NCBI GenBank assembly: GCA_038363925.1
Contig: JAQQWL010000001.1
Coordinates: 1,426,001 to 1,490,000 of the forward strand
Direction: 5' to 3'
Length of the DNA stretch: 64,000 nucleotides
From: Apiospora phragmitis
Lineage: Eukaryota; Ascomycota; Sordariomycetes; Amphisphaeriales; Apiosporaceae
The position numbers were made by a program, and so were the translations under genes. Shown here in pieces: positions 1 through 13,547 of the stretch. Each line of letters starts with the position of its first letter. Positions within the stretch are counted from its first letter, which is position 1. The notes under the pieces are model-generated. The model did not search any database. It saw nothing but the letters and a program-made list of their open reading frames with translations, and was not told the DNA's origin.

Positions 1-409
1 CACTTGCCCACTCCACGTATCTTTAGGCACCACAGCCTAGCGCCTACAGGGGACCGGGTCTTAATTATTGATTGATAGGAGAATTGCCAGCCTACCACTG
101 GCAACTGCCATCAAGTAGATCATATAGCCCTCACTCAGTAACAAGTAGCATTGGATGATAGATAGTGTTTCCCATAGGATTGAAATTATGGAATAGGTAA
201 ACTCTTTACAACGTGACGCCCCAATGCATCCGTGTCGAACCTGACAGGAAACAACGCCGCGCTATGTATGCTAGGGCTAGAATGAATACAACAAAGACTC
301 CTTACTCTTTCCAATGATGATATTACCTTTTAGGGGTTATGTGTGTGTGTATGTGTGTGGCTGCTCCCATGTCTTCTTCCCCCTTTTCTCTATCGACCGC
401 CAACCAAAA
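1..409. other. 3' flank of CSF1, no gene seen
   Basis: This stretch lies downstream of the CSF1 stop codon, which reads on the minus strand. It is mildly AT-rich with a short GT-rich run near 340-360. I see no coding potential, RNA gene or repeat in it. It probably holds the CSF1 3' untranslated region and the start of the next intergenic space. Confidence 0.6.
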
Positions 410-3400
410 CTAGGAAGAACCCAGAATCTTCCCATACGCATCTTCCACCTCGCCCGCCAGCTCCAACAGGCTCACAATCACAATCTGGTGCGTCAAGTTG
501 GGCAGCCTCTCGCGGTGCAGGCCGATCCACTCGAGCGGCGGCGTCGCCTCGCCCATGTCGCGCAGCTGCGGCGTCTCGATCACCGGCGGCTCCAACGCCA
601 CGTACTCGTACTTGGACTGCGGCACGTGCACCTCGGCCGTGATTTTCTGCTTCTGCTTCTTCTGCTCTTCTCCTTCGGCCTCTCCCTCGTCTCCTCCCTC
701 CTCCGGCGTAGTAGAAGGCGCCCCCGGCACCCCCGTCACCTTGATGGCGCTCATCTCCGGCAGGTCGCGGCCCCAGACGCTCGCGAGCGACTTGGAGTGG
801 TTAGCCAGCATGCCGCGGATGAACGAGATGCGGCTGTAGTTCCACCCGACCTCGACCTTGCCCTCGAACGCGCTCTTGAAGATGTAGTCGATGCTGCGGC
901 TCTCCGGCGTCTGCCACGTCTGCATCACCGCCTCCACCTTGGGCACTTTCAGGATCGTCCCGCCCCGCGAGCCCGTCGCCAGCGCCACCACGTCCTCCAC
1001 CGAGATCTCCGACGCCGCCTTGGGCGCAGACGTGCGGCGCACACCTGCCAGTCCTATTCGCAGCTGCCCGAGCGTGAGGCCCAGAGTGCTGTGGATGCGG
1101 CGGTTCTGCATGCTGGCGGCAAAGCGAGCTTGCGCGTTGAGCGCTTCCAACTTAAAGACTTGGTGGTCCGAGAATGTGCTTGGAAAGACGCCGAGGTTGA
1201 GAGCTCTCAAAGTCACAACGACGTCCGTATCGAGCGAGATGGGCGATTTGCTGGCCGCCTTGTCCCCGGCAGGTTTTCTGGCGCGGATGTTGGGCAGCTG
1301 GGCTTGGGAAGCCACCGACCTGCGCCTCAAGAACTTCTCGATATCGTGTAGAGAAGACTCGTAGTTGGCCTTGCGCTCCGAGATGAGCCTCTCCACAGCT
1401 TGCCACAGCGCAACACTTTGAGCTGCTGAGCTTGTCGTGCCGAAGACCTGTACGGCGTCACCATCGAAGTTTGCTACGAGCCTATCAGCTCTCCCGTCCT
1501 GCTTTTGCCTCACATTGTACATGAGGAAGTCCATCGAGGTGATGTCGGCGACCAGGAATGCCTGGTAGTCGAAAGCAGCTTTCAGTCGGAACTGACTGAA
1601 ACCGATGGATGCTTGGATTTGGGGGGTCTCGTTAAGCGCTGCCTGTCGCTCTGGCCACTCTATCGAAGTACGAAGCTTGAAGTTTTGAAGTGTCACGAAT
1701 CCACTCAAACGGCCCGTACAATCGACACCGATCCCCTGGAAACCTAAGCAAAGATTCTGCTCCCAGTCCGATGTCTTCTTTGAGGAGACCCAGAACTCGG
1801 TAATCTTGAAAACAGCCTTGCCAAGAGATTGTCCCAAGTCAACTCGGACATCCAGTGCCGCAATGGATATTGTAGCTGTCCAAGGGAAGGCTGCTGTTGC
1901 CGCGACTTGCTGATATCGCTGTACCAGATGACTCTGCTGCGAGGTCGATGTCTGCAAGGTGGCCACCGGTGCAGCTCTGCCTTGCCGGGTCTCATGCGAA
2001 ACCCAGATCTCGCGGAACAGCAAGAAGTCCTGCAGCTGTTTGGCATTGACTGCCACCTTCATGGGGCTGACCTTGAGAATTGCTGAGACGCCGCTTGTCC
2101 CGCTAAAGTGCTTGCTGTTCATGAGCGAGAGCACGACCGAGTCCACCTCGAAACTACCCGTAGACTCCCGCGAGTATACGTGCTGCACAGATGCCTGAAG
2201 CTTGTTGAATGTGCCCGAGATGGCAAAGAAATTGCCGTGTTCCACAGAGTTCACCGTATTGGCTGTGATATAAATATCGTCGAAGCAAGCAGTTGCTGCA
2301 ACTCGAGCAATAGGCTGGCAGCTCAGGGAGAACTCCTGTCTGCAGATACGCAGGCCTACATTCAGCTTTGTGCGTCCCAGGACCTCACTTGGATCAGCGG
2401 TGAGAATGTTCTCTTCCTCGGGCGACTTCGGCCCAGATTCTTCTCTTGTAAGGGGCGTCTGAAGTACGACGGGGGTATCCCCCTCGTCCTGACTGACTAC
2501 CTCCTTGATACTTGACACAATCTCCATAACCAAGGGAACGACGGTTGGGTACAAAATATTGCGTGAAGCGTCGATCTTGATTTCACCGTAGATGGCTTGG
2601 TCTTCTTTTCCGTCATCACGGTACTCTGTTTTCCACGCAAGACCAGGACTGCGTAGCGTCGTGCTGGTGCCTCCCGAATCATCAGTGCTAAATTGACCAT
2701 ACTTCCCGGCTAGAGCCGGGCGATACATTGATGGGTAGCCACTACTACTCATTTGAGTGCTCGTATCGTCAATAGGTTTTTTGCCGGACAAGTGAACGAC
2801 GGCACCGGCAAAATCGGCATCAATAAGTAGAGACTCCAATCGTTTGCTTCCAAATATCGACCTCTGTTGAGTCTTGACAGGTTTGTTGGCAGGCTTGTCA
2901 GCAGGCTTCTCCGTCACCGGTACGATGGGTGTCCAGTTCTCCGAGGCTTGCTTGACGTTCTTAACTGATTGGCTGATGGAGTCGACAAGATTGGCAGCAG
3001 GTATGATGAAACCTGATGTCAACCGAAGATCGAGTGATTTCCCCACTGCCTGGAACGCAAGGCGGCGCGTGTCCATCGTTGAGACGAATGCTACATTAAA
3101 GACGACCTCGGGAAGGAGAGCCGAGTTGGCGGATCGAGCAATCCTATCATGGTCAGGGGGGACCATCTGGAGCTGGAAGTTCTCAATAGTGAGTCTAGCC
3201 GTGTTCTTCTTCTTGGTGGCAAATTCGATCTTCTGGAAAGAGAGTACCAAGTCTTCATGGCCGACAAGACGATCCGTGCCGGCATTGACAAGCCAGCCGA
3301 TTTGGATGTTGTGCACGACGAAGGAATACACAATCTGTCCGAGGAAAGAGTCGAATATATCCGTTTCTGGCCCAGTGTCCTCATTTTCTTCATCGTTGAT

Positions 3401-6400
3401 CGTAATCTTGGGCCGACTCTGCTTCAGTCGCTTTTGGAGATACTCGATTTCTTTAGTCGTGTCAAGGTCTTTGATCTTGTCACCCATGTAGCCGATGACT
3501 TCCACGAACGTAGATACAGTTTCCGCAGACAGATTGACCTTGAAACTGTCACTCCTGAAGTCGAAGGCTCTCTTGTCCTTGCCGTCTTCAGTTTCTCTTG
3601 TGCTCGCCGTAATTAAAGCAGCGAAAGAGAGGTTACCGCAAGAATGCATGGACTCCGACGTGCCCTTTCGGATGTCAAAGACGATCTGGCGTAGATTGAC
3701 ATGTATCTCGGGGTTGTCCAGAATAGGGCTATGCTGGTCCAGACGATTGGCTAGTTTGAGATGTACACTCCCCAAGGAGGCTGACAGGTGTGCAAGAGGG
3801 GTGGTGTCTGATCTGAGTGGCGAATGTCCAAATATTTCAATGCCAGCGAGAGTTGTGTGTACTTCGTAGATCAGCTTGTTGTCGTTGGGATCAGCCTTCT
3901 TGGGGGTTGGCTCTTCGGGTGACCCGAATATCTCCTGCATATGGTCTTGCATGATTTTCCCTTGCCGCTGGAGATCACTAACTGCGTTGGCCATTTCTGG
4001 TCTATTCAGAGCGCTCAGCAGGGTATATACGGCCGACGCATCAAGTTGAACGAGCTCCACTGAGGCAAAGACTGAGACAGAATGCTCCCCCTGACCCATT
4101 CGACTTGTGATACGCCCATTCGTGGGCGGAATCTGCAGGAGGAGATACTTCGTGGGGCATTGTTGACATGAAGTTGCATGTCATGCGAGTTTTCTTTGAT
4201 ATCGAAATCGAAAATAATCTCTTTACCGAAATTTGCAGCCATGGCAGCTCGAGCAACAACGCCAGAGATCGTGTACGTGATGGAGCGTAACAGGGGCAAT
4301 GATATCGTGTAAGTGTTCAAAAACATGGCCAGATCTACTCGGAACGATCGGAACGAGGAAAGACGCTCCGTTATTTTGTGACTTTTTGGCTGTTGCGCAG
4401 GAGCTGATGGTAGCTGGCTTCTCAGTTGGTAAAGCTGCGCCAGTTCATCCTGGACAATAGTATCAATGACCTCTGTTAATACGATAGGATCTTGTTTGAT
4501 AGACAGCCTTAGGTCCTGGCTGCTTGCGGTGGATTTGATCGTGTGTGTGGACGCCACATCACTCTCAAGCAGTTCGTGTGAAACGAAGACACTAGGCCCC
4601 CTCAGCCGGAAAGTAGCCAATGCTTGTTGGTGACTACGGAATTTCGTCGATACTGAGCTGCAAGTCAAGACGGCGTTGGTATTAGTCGCAAATGGCCGTT
4701 TGGACACCAAGACCGAGATATTAAGTTCGTCACTCTGGGTTTCGGACCTCAGATTAACGGTCTCCAACAGGATGGTGCCATGGCCTAGAGTGAAGACGAA
4801 CTGAATTGTCTCCGACAACTGGGCAACCTTAGACTTGGGCTTGTCTGGTTTGTCTGGCTTGCCTACTTGAGCGACTTCGGTATTGTTCAGCTCAGACTGT
4901 CGATATAGCCGCAATATGTCTTCCACGAGTTCCAGAAGTTCCCAGTTGAGGTTTAGGCCAGCATCTGAGCAGTACATAGTCGCAACCATGAGTTGACCAG
5001 GCGGCGCACCATCTCTGGCAACGCCTGGAGTCTTGAGATCCTTCGAATGGCACCTTGTGGTGATGTTCATAGCGAAGACCTGGTTTTGTTTGGGGCCAGG
5101 ATCAAGGAGGAACTCCACCTGTTGTACCCGGAGCGAAGCCATCTTTGGCCGCTGCGCAGAGCTAACTTGGCCTGTAGCAGCTTTGCCGAATGTGTTCTTC
5201 ATTAGATATGAATCTCCCACGTTCTCTAAGTCCCAGCTTCTCCAGCCCTGGAAAGACTCGATGGCTGCTTGTCTTGCGCCTTCTGGACATACGCCGGACG
5301 AGCTGAAGCACTCATATCTGAGCTGCTCCTTTTGGGCATCGCTCATATTGCTCCACATTTGGCGTAGTCTCGTGACCAGTTTCCAGGAATCGTGAGTTCT
5401 CAAATGCTCCGAGGCTGCTCGCAACACAGCTGAAGGGCGAGTCATGAAAGGAGCATCGGGTGCAGTTCGGCCTTCAGTGATCAAGCGATGAACGAGCTGC
5501 TTAGGTCGACAATCGCCTCTGGACAATGTTGAAGAAAACAGCTCCCCCGTTTCACGTGCCAGCATATTGGTTCGATGTATCAATGACGCTAGGTATTCAA
5601 TCTTGCCAGAGGAAGTACTGAGTCGCAGTGCACCAATGTCGCAATCCGCAAAGGTTACCTCTTTGGAGCCTAAAGTGACCATAACTTCTTCGATGCTGGC
5701 CTTGACTGCGGCTTGTGTTTCATTAAAATTTGCCAGTCTCTCGGCAGCAGAAGCCTCAAAGGTATCAAAGCGAAGATGGAAAGACGAGCGCGATTCGCTG
5801 TTATCAGTCTTGTCGCTCTCGTCCACCCGTGTATCAGATCGTGTGGCTAAGAGCGCCTTTTTCAGTACAAAGTCGTACTGATCCTGCTCTGGTTGCGCCG
5901 GATGCGGGGAGTCAACATTGGAACAGTTGAGGAAGCGAATATTTGCTTGAGGTACCCGGACGATGATATCGTCAATGTTGCGGTTGAGTTTCTTTCTTTT
6001 CGCCATATTAAATATGTCTGTCATCGAGCTTATCTGAAGTGTGTCCAGTAGGTCCTCAGGCTCTGTGGGTTGAAGGGCGTCCAATAATGAAACGATGTGC
6101 CGTAACGCTGTCGTATTGAAAAAGGCCGAGACGCCAGAGGGTAGCTGGATCATGAGACTCTGGTGTACGGCATCCTCACTCAACGAATCTGGATCGATAT
6201 CTGCAAGGCCGAATTGAGACGAAGTGGCAAAATCATCATCTTCAATCTCTTCGTTCTGCAATGTTGCCTCGCTCACATTGGGGCGGACATTCTCCAATGG
6301 GAAGTAGGGGGCGAAAAACTGACTGGAAAACGCCACGGTATTATGTGTTTGATCCTTATGATCTCCCAGAGCGCTGTGAAATGCCGAGTGACGTCCCGTG

Positions 6401-9400
6401 GAGCCAGAGAAGTCGCGTTGGCGTAAAGCTGGACGCGTTTCATTCGCTTGATGCTGAGTCGTAGTTGCACTCCGGCGGACGTTATCTTGCGCCGTTGCCC
6501 AGCGTTGGAGCCATGCCTGCGTATGCTAGCACTGCTTTCGCTGGTTAAGGATAGAAACGAGCTCTTGTGCCGTAATCGCCGTGAACTCTGCAAAGACCCG
6601 ATGCTTCTAGCAGAAACCTCTTCGGGGCTAGGGTCGACAGGAGTCATTGGCTGTGGAACTGTTGGCACACTTTGTGCTGCAGGATCCACTGGATCCGAGA
6701 TCTCTGGGTCCAGAAGGCCAGAGAGGACGAGGAATTCAGTGCGATGAGTACGTTGGTCTTCACGGCGGATAAGCTCCTGTTGAAGCTTCCTCTCCTCGGA
6801 AAAGGCATGCTTTCTCCCAATGATGGAGAGTTGAATGCTAGTTCGTACCAACGCATCAGTCTCGACTCGACTATAAAGTCTAGACTTGTGCCTGGCAGCA
6901 GACTCTGAATTTACGCAGGCGATCTCAAGGGAAGGAATCTTGATATCAGCCCGCTTGGAGTAATGTGTTCTCGCCCAGTCGTTGAAGTTGACATCAATGG
7001 AATCCGTTGAAAACATAAAGGCGGCTTCTTCCACGTGCAGCCATAACTGTATTGACTGGACGGAAAGACGCAGGAATGTCACGTCGTACACGACAATCGA
7101 CGAATATGGTATAAGCGCATTCTCGTCATCGTCGAGCGAGAAACCAAACGCTTTGCCTGCATTTACCAGGATACCTAAGAAATCCGTTGTACACTCGCCG
7201 GTGATCGTACCTAGCGACAGGTCCCAATTGCATAGATATGTGGGCTCTGTTGGAGGCAAGCCAAACAAACGATGGCCGTAGACCCCGATGCCATCGATGA
7301 ACATCTGTGTGCTAGAAGTCGTACTTAAGGGGCTTGTGGCACCGTCGTTTTCACTGCCCATGGACAAACTCAGTGGAGGTACAACTAGATCGAGGTCCAT
7401 ATAGTAGTTGGTAAACCGAAGGTCAACCGAGAGAGCGGCAGCTTCGATAATGAGGTGTCGCTCCGAGGAGTATATGTTAGCGGGCAGCATGATTTTAGGG
7501 TCATCTGTCCGGATACTGAGCACGACATCCATGTCGTTGGACTTCTTGTGAGGTGGCCGCGTAGCCCCCTCGGACTCTGGGCTGTGCTTTTTGAGGCGAA
7601 GTGCCTCCTGGTATTCGTCAAGGGTACGGAAATGAACATAATCCCCGAAATAGTTGTCCTTCAACTGCAGGAAATATCGTATGATGAACCCGTGTACAGT
7701 TGCCACCAATGACTGGCCGGTAACATCGAGGACAAGAGTGTCCGTATTAGCAGTTGATGTTGTTGAATTGTAGTGATATTCGCCGAGATACAGACTCTCT
7801 ACCTGTCCGACTTGCTTTGAGCTCAGGAAACTAGCTTGCGTATTCCAGGGCGGCAAGTGTAATGCCAGTCCTATCGTATCGGCTTGCACCTTGAACGGGA
7901 CGGCATTCTTGCTGGGCCGGAAGTTGTCCAAAGATATGCATGTTTCTGCTTTTAGACAGGGGGTTGAAAAGACCAAGTATGTGTTCTCTTCCATGTCTGT
8001 GGGATTATTAACGATATTGACATCGTTGACGTTGAGGTATAGCTTCAAATTCCGGAATTCGAGGTTCAACAGGTACTTGAAAGGAGTGAATAGAAGATAG
8101 TCTGCCGGCGGCCCCGTTCCCCAATCATCGATCAAGTCAGTGAGCAAGAAGATGTGGTCCCTGAGGATGAAAACCTCGAGGTCATCACCATCAATATCAA
8201 AGCGCCATTGCCGGAGTGCGTTCCATTTAAGAGGGCCAGACATGTCAGAAGATATGCGCAGACGGCCCGATCGCCAAAGCAGCCCATGATTTACACTTGA
8301 AGAGATCTCGGTCGAAGGAAGTTCAATATTCAGCGTGTTGGTATACCCAGTGGGACCTGCCAACATATCCATAGAATAGGAGATGGTAGCATTTGGACCG
8401 ACTTTGACATCGAGCCATCCGTAGGGACGTTGCTGTGCAGCGGGATTGCTTGCTTTGTCGTGGTCACTCGACCGACCTTGCCCGGGATCTTGCTTGCGGT
8501 GCTGCCGCGGGTCAGCAACTTCTTTCTTCCACCTCCAATTCTTCGAGTCTTCACGCGTTGGGATCCTGATGGTGACCTCCCCATCGAGCTCCACGAATAG
8601 CTTGAACTGGGTTGGAACTCTGTCAGCACCGACAGGAAGTGGATTTGCAGGCACTGCATCTTTGCTGAGAGTTGGGTTGAAGATTCTCTGTAATTCAGCC
8701 CTATATCGGTCTGCCCATGGGCCGTAGTTGACAACGCCGCCCTTGATTTGAAGATTGATTGCCCACGCTGGAGAAGTTGAACCATTGACATTGTTCTCAT
8801 TCTTTTGATCGTATGAAGCCCGTTGTTGGCGTTGGGCACGCGTGACCTTCCCAGGCACATCCCAGAAGATTGTCAGGGTTGCTTCTGGGCTCTCCACCAA
8901 TGTAGTTACCGCAGCATACTCGACTGAAGACCAGCGAATCTTGTCATTCTCGTCGTCATCATTAAGATATCTCGAAAGACCTTGCCAATTGTACGTGCTT
9001 GCGACAGGATTTTCGGTTGCGAGCGTGCCATGCCTTGAATGTACCGAGAACGACTCTACGGATTTTCTCCAATATGGGACTAGGTTTCTCAGTTGATTCA
9101 CGACCCTGCGCCTGTGCCTCCTGAAGAATGGGCGATGCTGAGCTGGTTCGGTTTCGAGGACAACTTGCTTGTCCTTAACAGCCCTGGTAAGCTGGTCTTC
9201 TTTGTATTCTTTATTGTCCTTCATCTCAACTACGGGCTCGTCGAAATGGATTTTGAATATTTGCCTGTATGGATCTGGAGTTGTGCATTCCGAGGCGGTG
9301 ATTTCGCCATCAAGGGCTCTTGACTTCATGATCAGTATACCCTTGGTATTTTCGTTGCCCATCACGACGGCCGCCTTATTGCACTCGAAGTGTATGGGAA

Positions 9401-10318
9401 GAAGTTGCAACATCAAGGGCAGCTGATCATCTCCCTTGGGTGATGCGCAATCCTCCTCAGATAACGAGGTTGGAGATTCCTTGAGACCATGGCCATCCGG
9501 GGCCCCTTTCTCGCCGTGCGAGCCATGCGAAACTTTCTTGTCCAGCGAGTACTTCGAGTCGAGTTTGTTAAGCTGCTCCTCGATTTTCTGTGACGTCTTC
9601 TGTAATCGCTGCCGAGGGTGGTTTATGCCGTCAACCAAGTGGTCTGTACTGGTCGCATCGCACTCCGGCGCATCCGCAGAATCCGTCATTCCAGCCAGAA
9701 TCGAATCATAAACCGGACTGCGGTTGTACACGAACCACTCCAGACCTGATACAGCAATATTTATGCGGCAAGGGAGGTTGGGCGACTGTGCGCTCTCCGT
9801 AGGGGGATCCGCCGCATTTCCTGTCGCGCCGGCCTTGGCCGGTTTCTTGAAAGACCCGATGTTGACATCCTTCACCCTCCAGAGCCAATATGACCAAGTG
9901 ATGTGGCCATTCTGAATCAAGATAGTCTCGTTGGGACCGTGGTATCGGAATCCGTTGAAGAAAACTCGACCACCCAGGAGGGAAACCTGCAGCGCTTGTA
10001 TGTCGATATGAACTCGGGAAGTGCGCCAGGTGTAGGTTCGAATAAGGTAGGATATGACGGAGGCGACAATTCTATTAAAGTACAGCAGGAAGACGACGGC
10101 TCTGTATCCAAGTTAGGTTGAGTATATCAGGGGGTATGAGTTGCCTTGACTTACAGAAAGCCGCAGACTAGGAGCAAGCCTAGGAATACTCTGTAAATAC
10201 GTCCAGCTATTAGTCCAATACACAACAAAATACGTCAAGAGTAAGAGTAAGAGCATATTCCATACCCATTAAAATTCGCCCATCCTGTGTTTTGGTTGGT
10301 GCTTCCCAGATCTGCCAT
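410..10318 (-). CDS. CSF1: CSF1/BLTP1-family bridge-like lipid transfer protein (two apparent frame breaks)
   Basis: The product is the fungal Csf1 protein, a member of the bridge-like lipid transfer family (Tweek, KIAA1109/BLTP1), thought to form a long hydrophobic groove moving lipids between the ER and other membranes. The start at 10318 opens with a short soluble tail, followed by a hydrophobic helix (VFLGLLLVCGFLAVVFLLYF, about residues 18-37), then the family's conserved N-terminal stretch (FNGFRYHGPNETILIQNGHI and YWLWRV). Three exons are inferred at the 5' end: 10266-10318, 10155-10190 and 10101 down to the stop at 410, with GT-AG introns of 75 and 53 nt. The long exon is broken in two places, near 6340-6380 and near 4140-4155. 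Each break is repaired by assuming one missing base, after which the coding length is exactly 3261 codons, about 3260 residues, normal for fungal Csf1. The gene is divergent from the TMEM184 gene. Identity is firm; the exact form of the two breaks is inferred. Confidence 0.9.
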
Positions 10319-11066
10319 GGCAGCAATGGAGAGCTTTCAATAACAAGGACCGTCCACCCCTGATCTTTCGCGATCTACTGAGTAACGTAACACGCCTACC
10401 AGTTCTGTCCGACACGCGCAGCAGCTAATAGCAACGCTGAGCTTGGGTCCATAGCTGACCCAGTCGGGGGCAGTTGTGCGTTGCAATGCGCAGCAGATTG
10501 GTATGCCGGAGGATCGATTGGCTCTTCGAATTGGTGTTCTGATGCTGATGTTGGTTTGTCGGCGTTTGGCGCGTCTGTGTCGCCGGCCGTTGCATGCTAA
10601 CTTAAAGCTCGATTTATTTAAAGCACCTACTTGAACTGCAATTACCTAATGACGCTGCGCGCTGCAGCTCAGATTCGGCGGGGGGCTCTAGCTGCAACAC
10701 CCCTGTTAGCTTGTGCTACCTAGTCAGTACCTCCAGTGCCAGCAGCAGCAGTACAGTTCCCCGAGGACGTTAACAGGGGGCAAAGCCTCCATATTAGCTT
10801 GAGGTATCTTTTGAGACGCAGGCTGCAGCACATGCCATCATCAGATAGACAGGCGGAACGTTAGCTCCCTCACTCCAATCACCATCACCATCTGATTTCC
10901 CATGCCCATGCGACACGCCGCACACCGCGCGTCAGAGGTCTCACTATTTCCATCTGCCTAGATATTCAGTTTTGATGATGCCTGTGACATCGCTCGACCG
11001 CGTCCCTTCTTAACTCCTTCAGATAAGTTCAAGCCGTCTGCCTTTGCGTCGGCCGTACAGCACAAC
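10319..11066. promoter_or_regulatory. Divergent promoter region between CSF1 and the TMEM184 gene
   Basis: About 750 bases separate the two start codons, which point away from each other, so both promoters must lie here. A CCAAT-type pentamer is present (CTCCAATCACC near 10873) and several CAG-rich patches occur near 10740-10755. I did not recognise a well-defined TATA box for either gene. Confidence 0.45.
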
Positions 11067-13068
11067 ATGGTCAGCGGCACGGGCCAGAAGTTCGAATATG
11101 CAACCACCATCACGGCTGGTGTTGCCTCCATTGTGGCCACCGTTCTATCAGCAATGTGAGGCTTTTTTCCTGTTACTATCCTGCCTATGGACTTCTGTCC
11201 ACCTCGTGCGCTGCCCTGGCTCTTTGGAGTACCTGTGCTGACTTGAACGATGCCCATTATAGATCAATATGGTTCCAACTGTACGTATCTCTTGACCGCG
11301 CAAATGCCTACGGCTGGACACTGATAGTCCTGCAGAAAGAACTACCGAAAGCCTCTATCCCAGAGGTATACCGTCCGACTGCTTCTCATGGTTCCTATCT
11401 ACTCGATATCCTCATGGGTTAGCATGATTTCCTTGGTGGCAGCCCAATTCCTGGACCCGATTCGAGATATATACGAGGCTTTCACCATCTATGCCTTCTT
11501 TCAACTCTTGATCAACTACCTCAGTGGCGAGAGAGCTTTGTTGATCATGACCCATGGGCGCTCGCCCGTCCAGCATCTGTGGCCCTTGAACCATGTCCTG
11601 CCCAAGGTCGACATATCAGACCCCTACACTTTCCTCGCCATCAAGCGAGGTATCTTGCAATATGCCTGGCTCAAGCCTATTCTGGCCCTTGCCGCCATCG
11701 TTATGAAAGCCACAGGCACCTATCAGGAGGGCTACATTGGGCTAACCTCTGGCTACCTTTGGAGTGGTATCATATACAACCTCAGTGTCACGGTTAGCTT
11801 GTACGCCCTTGGCCTCTTTTGGGTCTGCATGCATAACGATCTGCTACCGTTTCGTCCAGTGCCCAAGTTCTTGTGCATTAAGCTCATTATTTTCGCTTCG
11901 TATTGGCAAGGGTTCCTTTTGTCTATCCTGGTCTGGTTGGGAGCGATTCCCGATAACGTCGAGGGCTACACCTCTGATAACCTAGCTGCCGCTATCCAGG
12001 ACGCATTGATTTGCTGCGAAATGCCCGCCTTTGCAGTGGCTCACTGGTATGCTTTTTCATACCACGACTACGCCGATAACACGGTATCTGCTGCAAGGTT
12101 ACCCGTCAAGTATGCTATGCGAGATGCTTTCGGTGTCATAGATCTCATTCAGGATTCAAAGGAGACATTCAGCGGCGACAAGTACAACTACCGTGTATTT
12201 GACTCTTCTGGCAAGGTAATTGCTCACGAAGATTCGAGCTCGCGGTTTGCCAGAATCAAGGACGGTATGCGATACAAGCGGAGCGGAGAAGCCAAGTATT
12301 GGATTCCAAAACCAGAGGAAGTCAGAGGCGAGTTAACCGCGAACACACCACTCCTGAATGGCGAAGGCGGACCAAGTGGGTCGAACCCCAAGTATAGTGG
12401 AGGTGCTACAGACGAGGCCGACATCGACTCAGGTGACGAAAGTCTATATGACAAAGCAAGGGAGCTGGAGTTTGGTGACTGGAACGTAGGTCGTCATTAT
12501 TCGAGATTATTATGGAGTATCCTACTAACGAGCGCAGTATCCCGTCATCACGGCAAACATACCATCACGGGAACGATGGTACGGACAGTCTCAAGTATAC
12601 CAGTCTAGCACCGGCGCCTGGGGCGCGTCGCGGGCTTCCTCATACAAGTCCACGCGGCCGGCGGCCAGGACCGTAGGAAGCTCAGATACCCTTAGTAATC
12701 AGCTCGTAAAGGGGAAGCAGAAGGAAAGGAAGAAAACCCTCCTCGCTAATGAACCTTCTCCTGGCACACCGGCCAAGCCTGTTAAGCCAGTAAGCGAGGA
12801 AGCCGAAGCATCACAGAAGAACGGCCCCCTTGGCGCCCCAGTCCTTTCGACGTCAGACCCCCAGATTCTCATGGAAGAGGCTGAGGACGAAGTGGATGAT
12901 GCGACACCTTTTCAGGTCGGAGACCCCACACCTGATGAGAGTAGCCCCGGAGCAGAAGAGTCTAGAGAATGGGATGACGAGACGCGGAGAAACAGAGATT
13001 CGAAAAGTCCACTGTACGGCTCTGGTGGTGAGGATGAGTTCCGAAATCCGTGGGAAGGGCGTTCATAA
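11067..13068 (+). CDS. TMEM184/DUF300-family vacuolar membrane protein (Hfl1-like)
   Basis: This is a fungal member of the TMEM184/organic solute transporter alpha fold (DUF300). The fission yeast relative Hfl1 sits in the vacuole membrane and recruits lipidated Atg8; whether that role holds here is inference. Four exons are inferred: 11067-11155, an 18-nt micro-exon 11263-11280, 11336-12485 and 12538-13068, with GT-AG introns; the last intron carries a perfect CTACTAACG branch site. The spliced frame is open and gives 595 residues. The family signature is clear (YSISSWVSMISLVAAQFLDP, then YEAFTIYAFFQLLINYLSGE), with roughly seven membrane segments in the first 300 residues. The remainder is a long hydrophilic, charged, probably disordered cytosolic tail rich in Ser, Pro and Glu. 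No frame break is needed in this gene. Confidence 0.9.
11263..11280 (+). other. 18-nt micro-exon of the TMEM184 gene
   Basis: This exon is inferred because it joins the N-terminal helix to the conserved LSQRYTVRLLLMVPIYS region in frame. It is flanked by an AG acceptor and a GTACGT donor and encodes Ser-Ile-Trp-Phe-Gln plus two partial codons. The flanking introns are 107 and 55 nt. Automated gene callers often miss exons this short. Confidence 0.75.
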
Positions 13069-13547
13069 TTTTGATTCTTGCAGCATAATCTCAGTTTGGC
13101 GAACTTGTTTAGATACCCACGCTAGACTTTTATATCGTGCTTTTGTACTCGCAAGGTCTGGAGTTTATATGCATAGCGGTAGGGTGCTCCTTTAACAATT
13201 TCCAGCTTTCTTTTTAGGGGAGTTCAATTCTATATGTGATTTGCGAAATACATGGCTTTATTTGCGACGATGGTAGCAGAATGGGAAGTGAACAATTCCA
13301 GCTCGCTGGACTTTTGTTTGATGTCCATTCCTGGTTGCCGATCTTAGCAACTTTCGCTTGTGAAATTCAATAAATGCTTTCGATGTTCCATCATCCTTTC
13401 TTAAGCCCCGGGCAATAGAATAGATATGGCCATCAGTAAGCACTTCATAGGTAAACTTTTCCCATTTGCAATGCCTACGAGGATCCAATGCTCATGAGTC
13501 TGTATAACAGAGAAAAACACATGATTCATTGTTTCAACCCGGTCTCG
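13069..13547. other. Convergent intergenic region, no gene seen
   Basis: This lies between the end of the TMEM184 gene and the end of the minus-strand acetyltransferase, so it should hold two 3' untranslated regions. The first part is T-rich, consistent with a fungal polyadenylation region. No further coding signal is evident. Confidence 0.5.

Noticed and set aside
314..1351. Plus-strand open frame of 345 codons, rich in Arg and Leu
   Set aside because: It lies antisense to the conserved C-terminal part of CSF1 and has the biased composition expected of a GC-rich antisense frame; no domain is visible.
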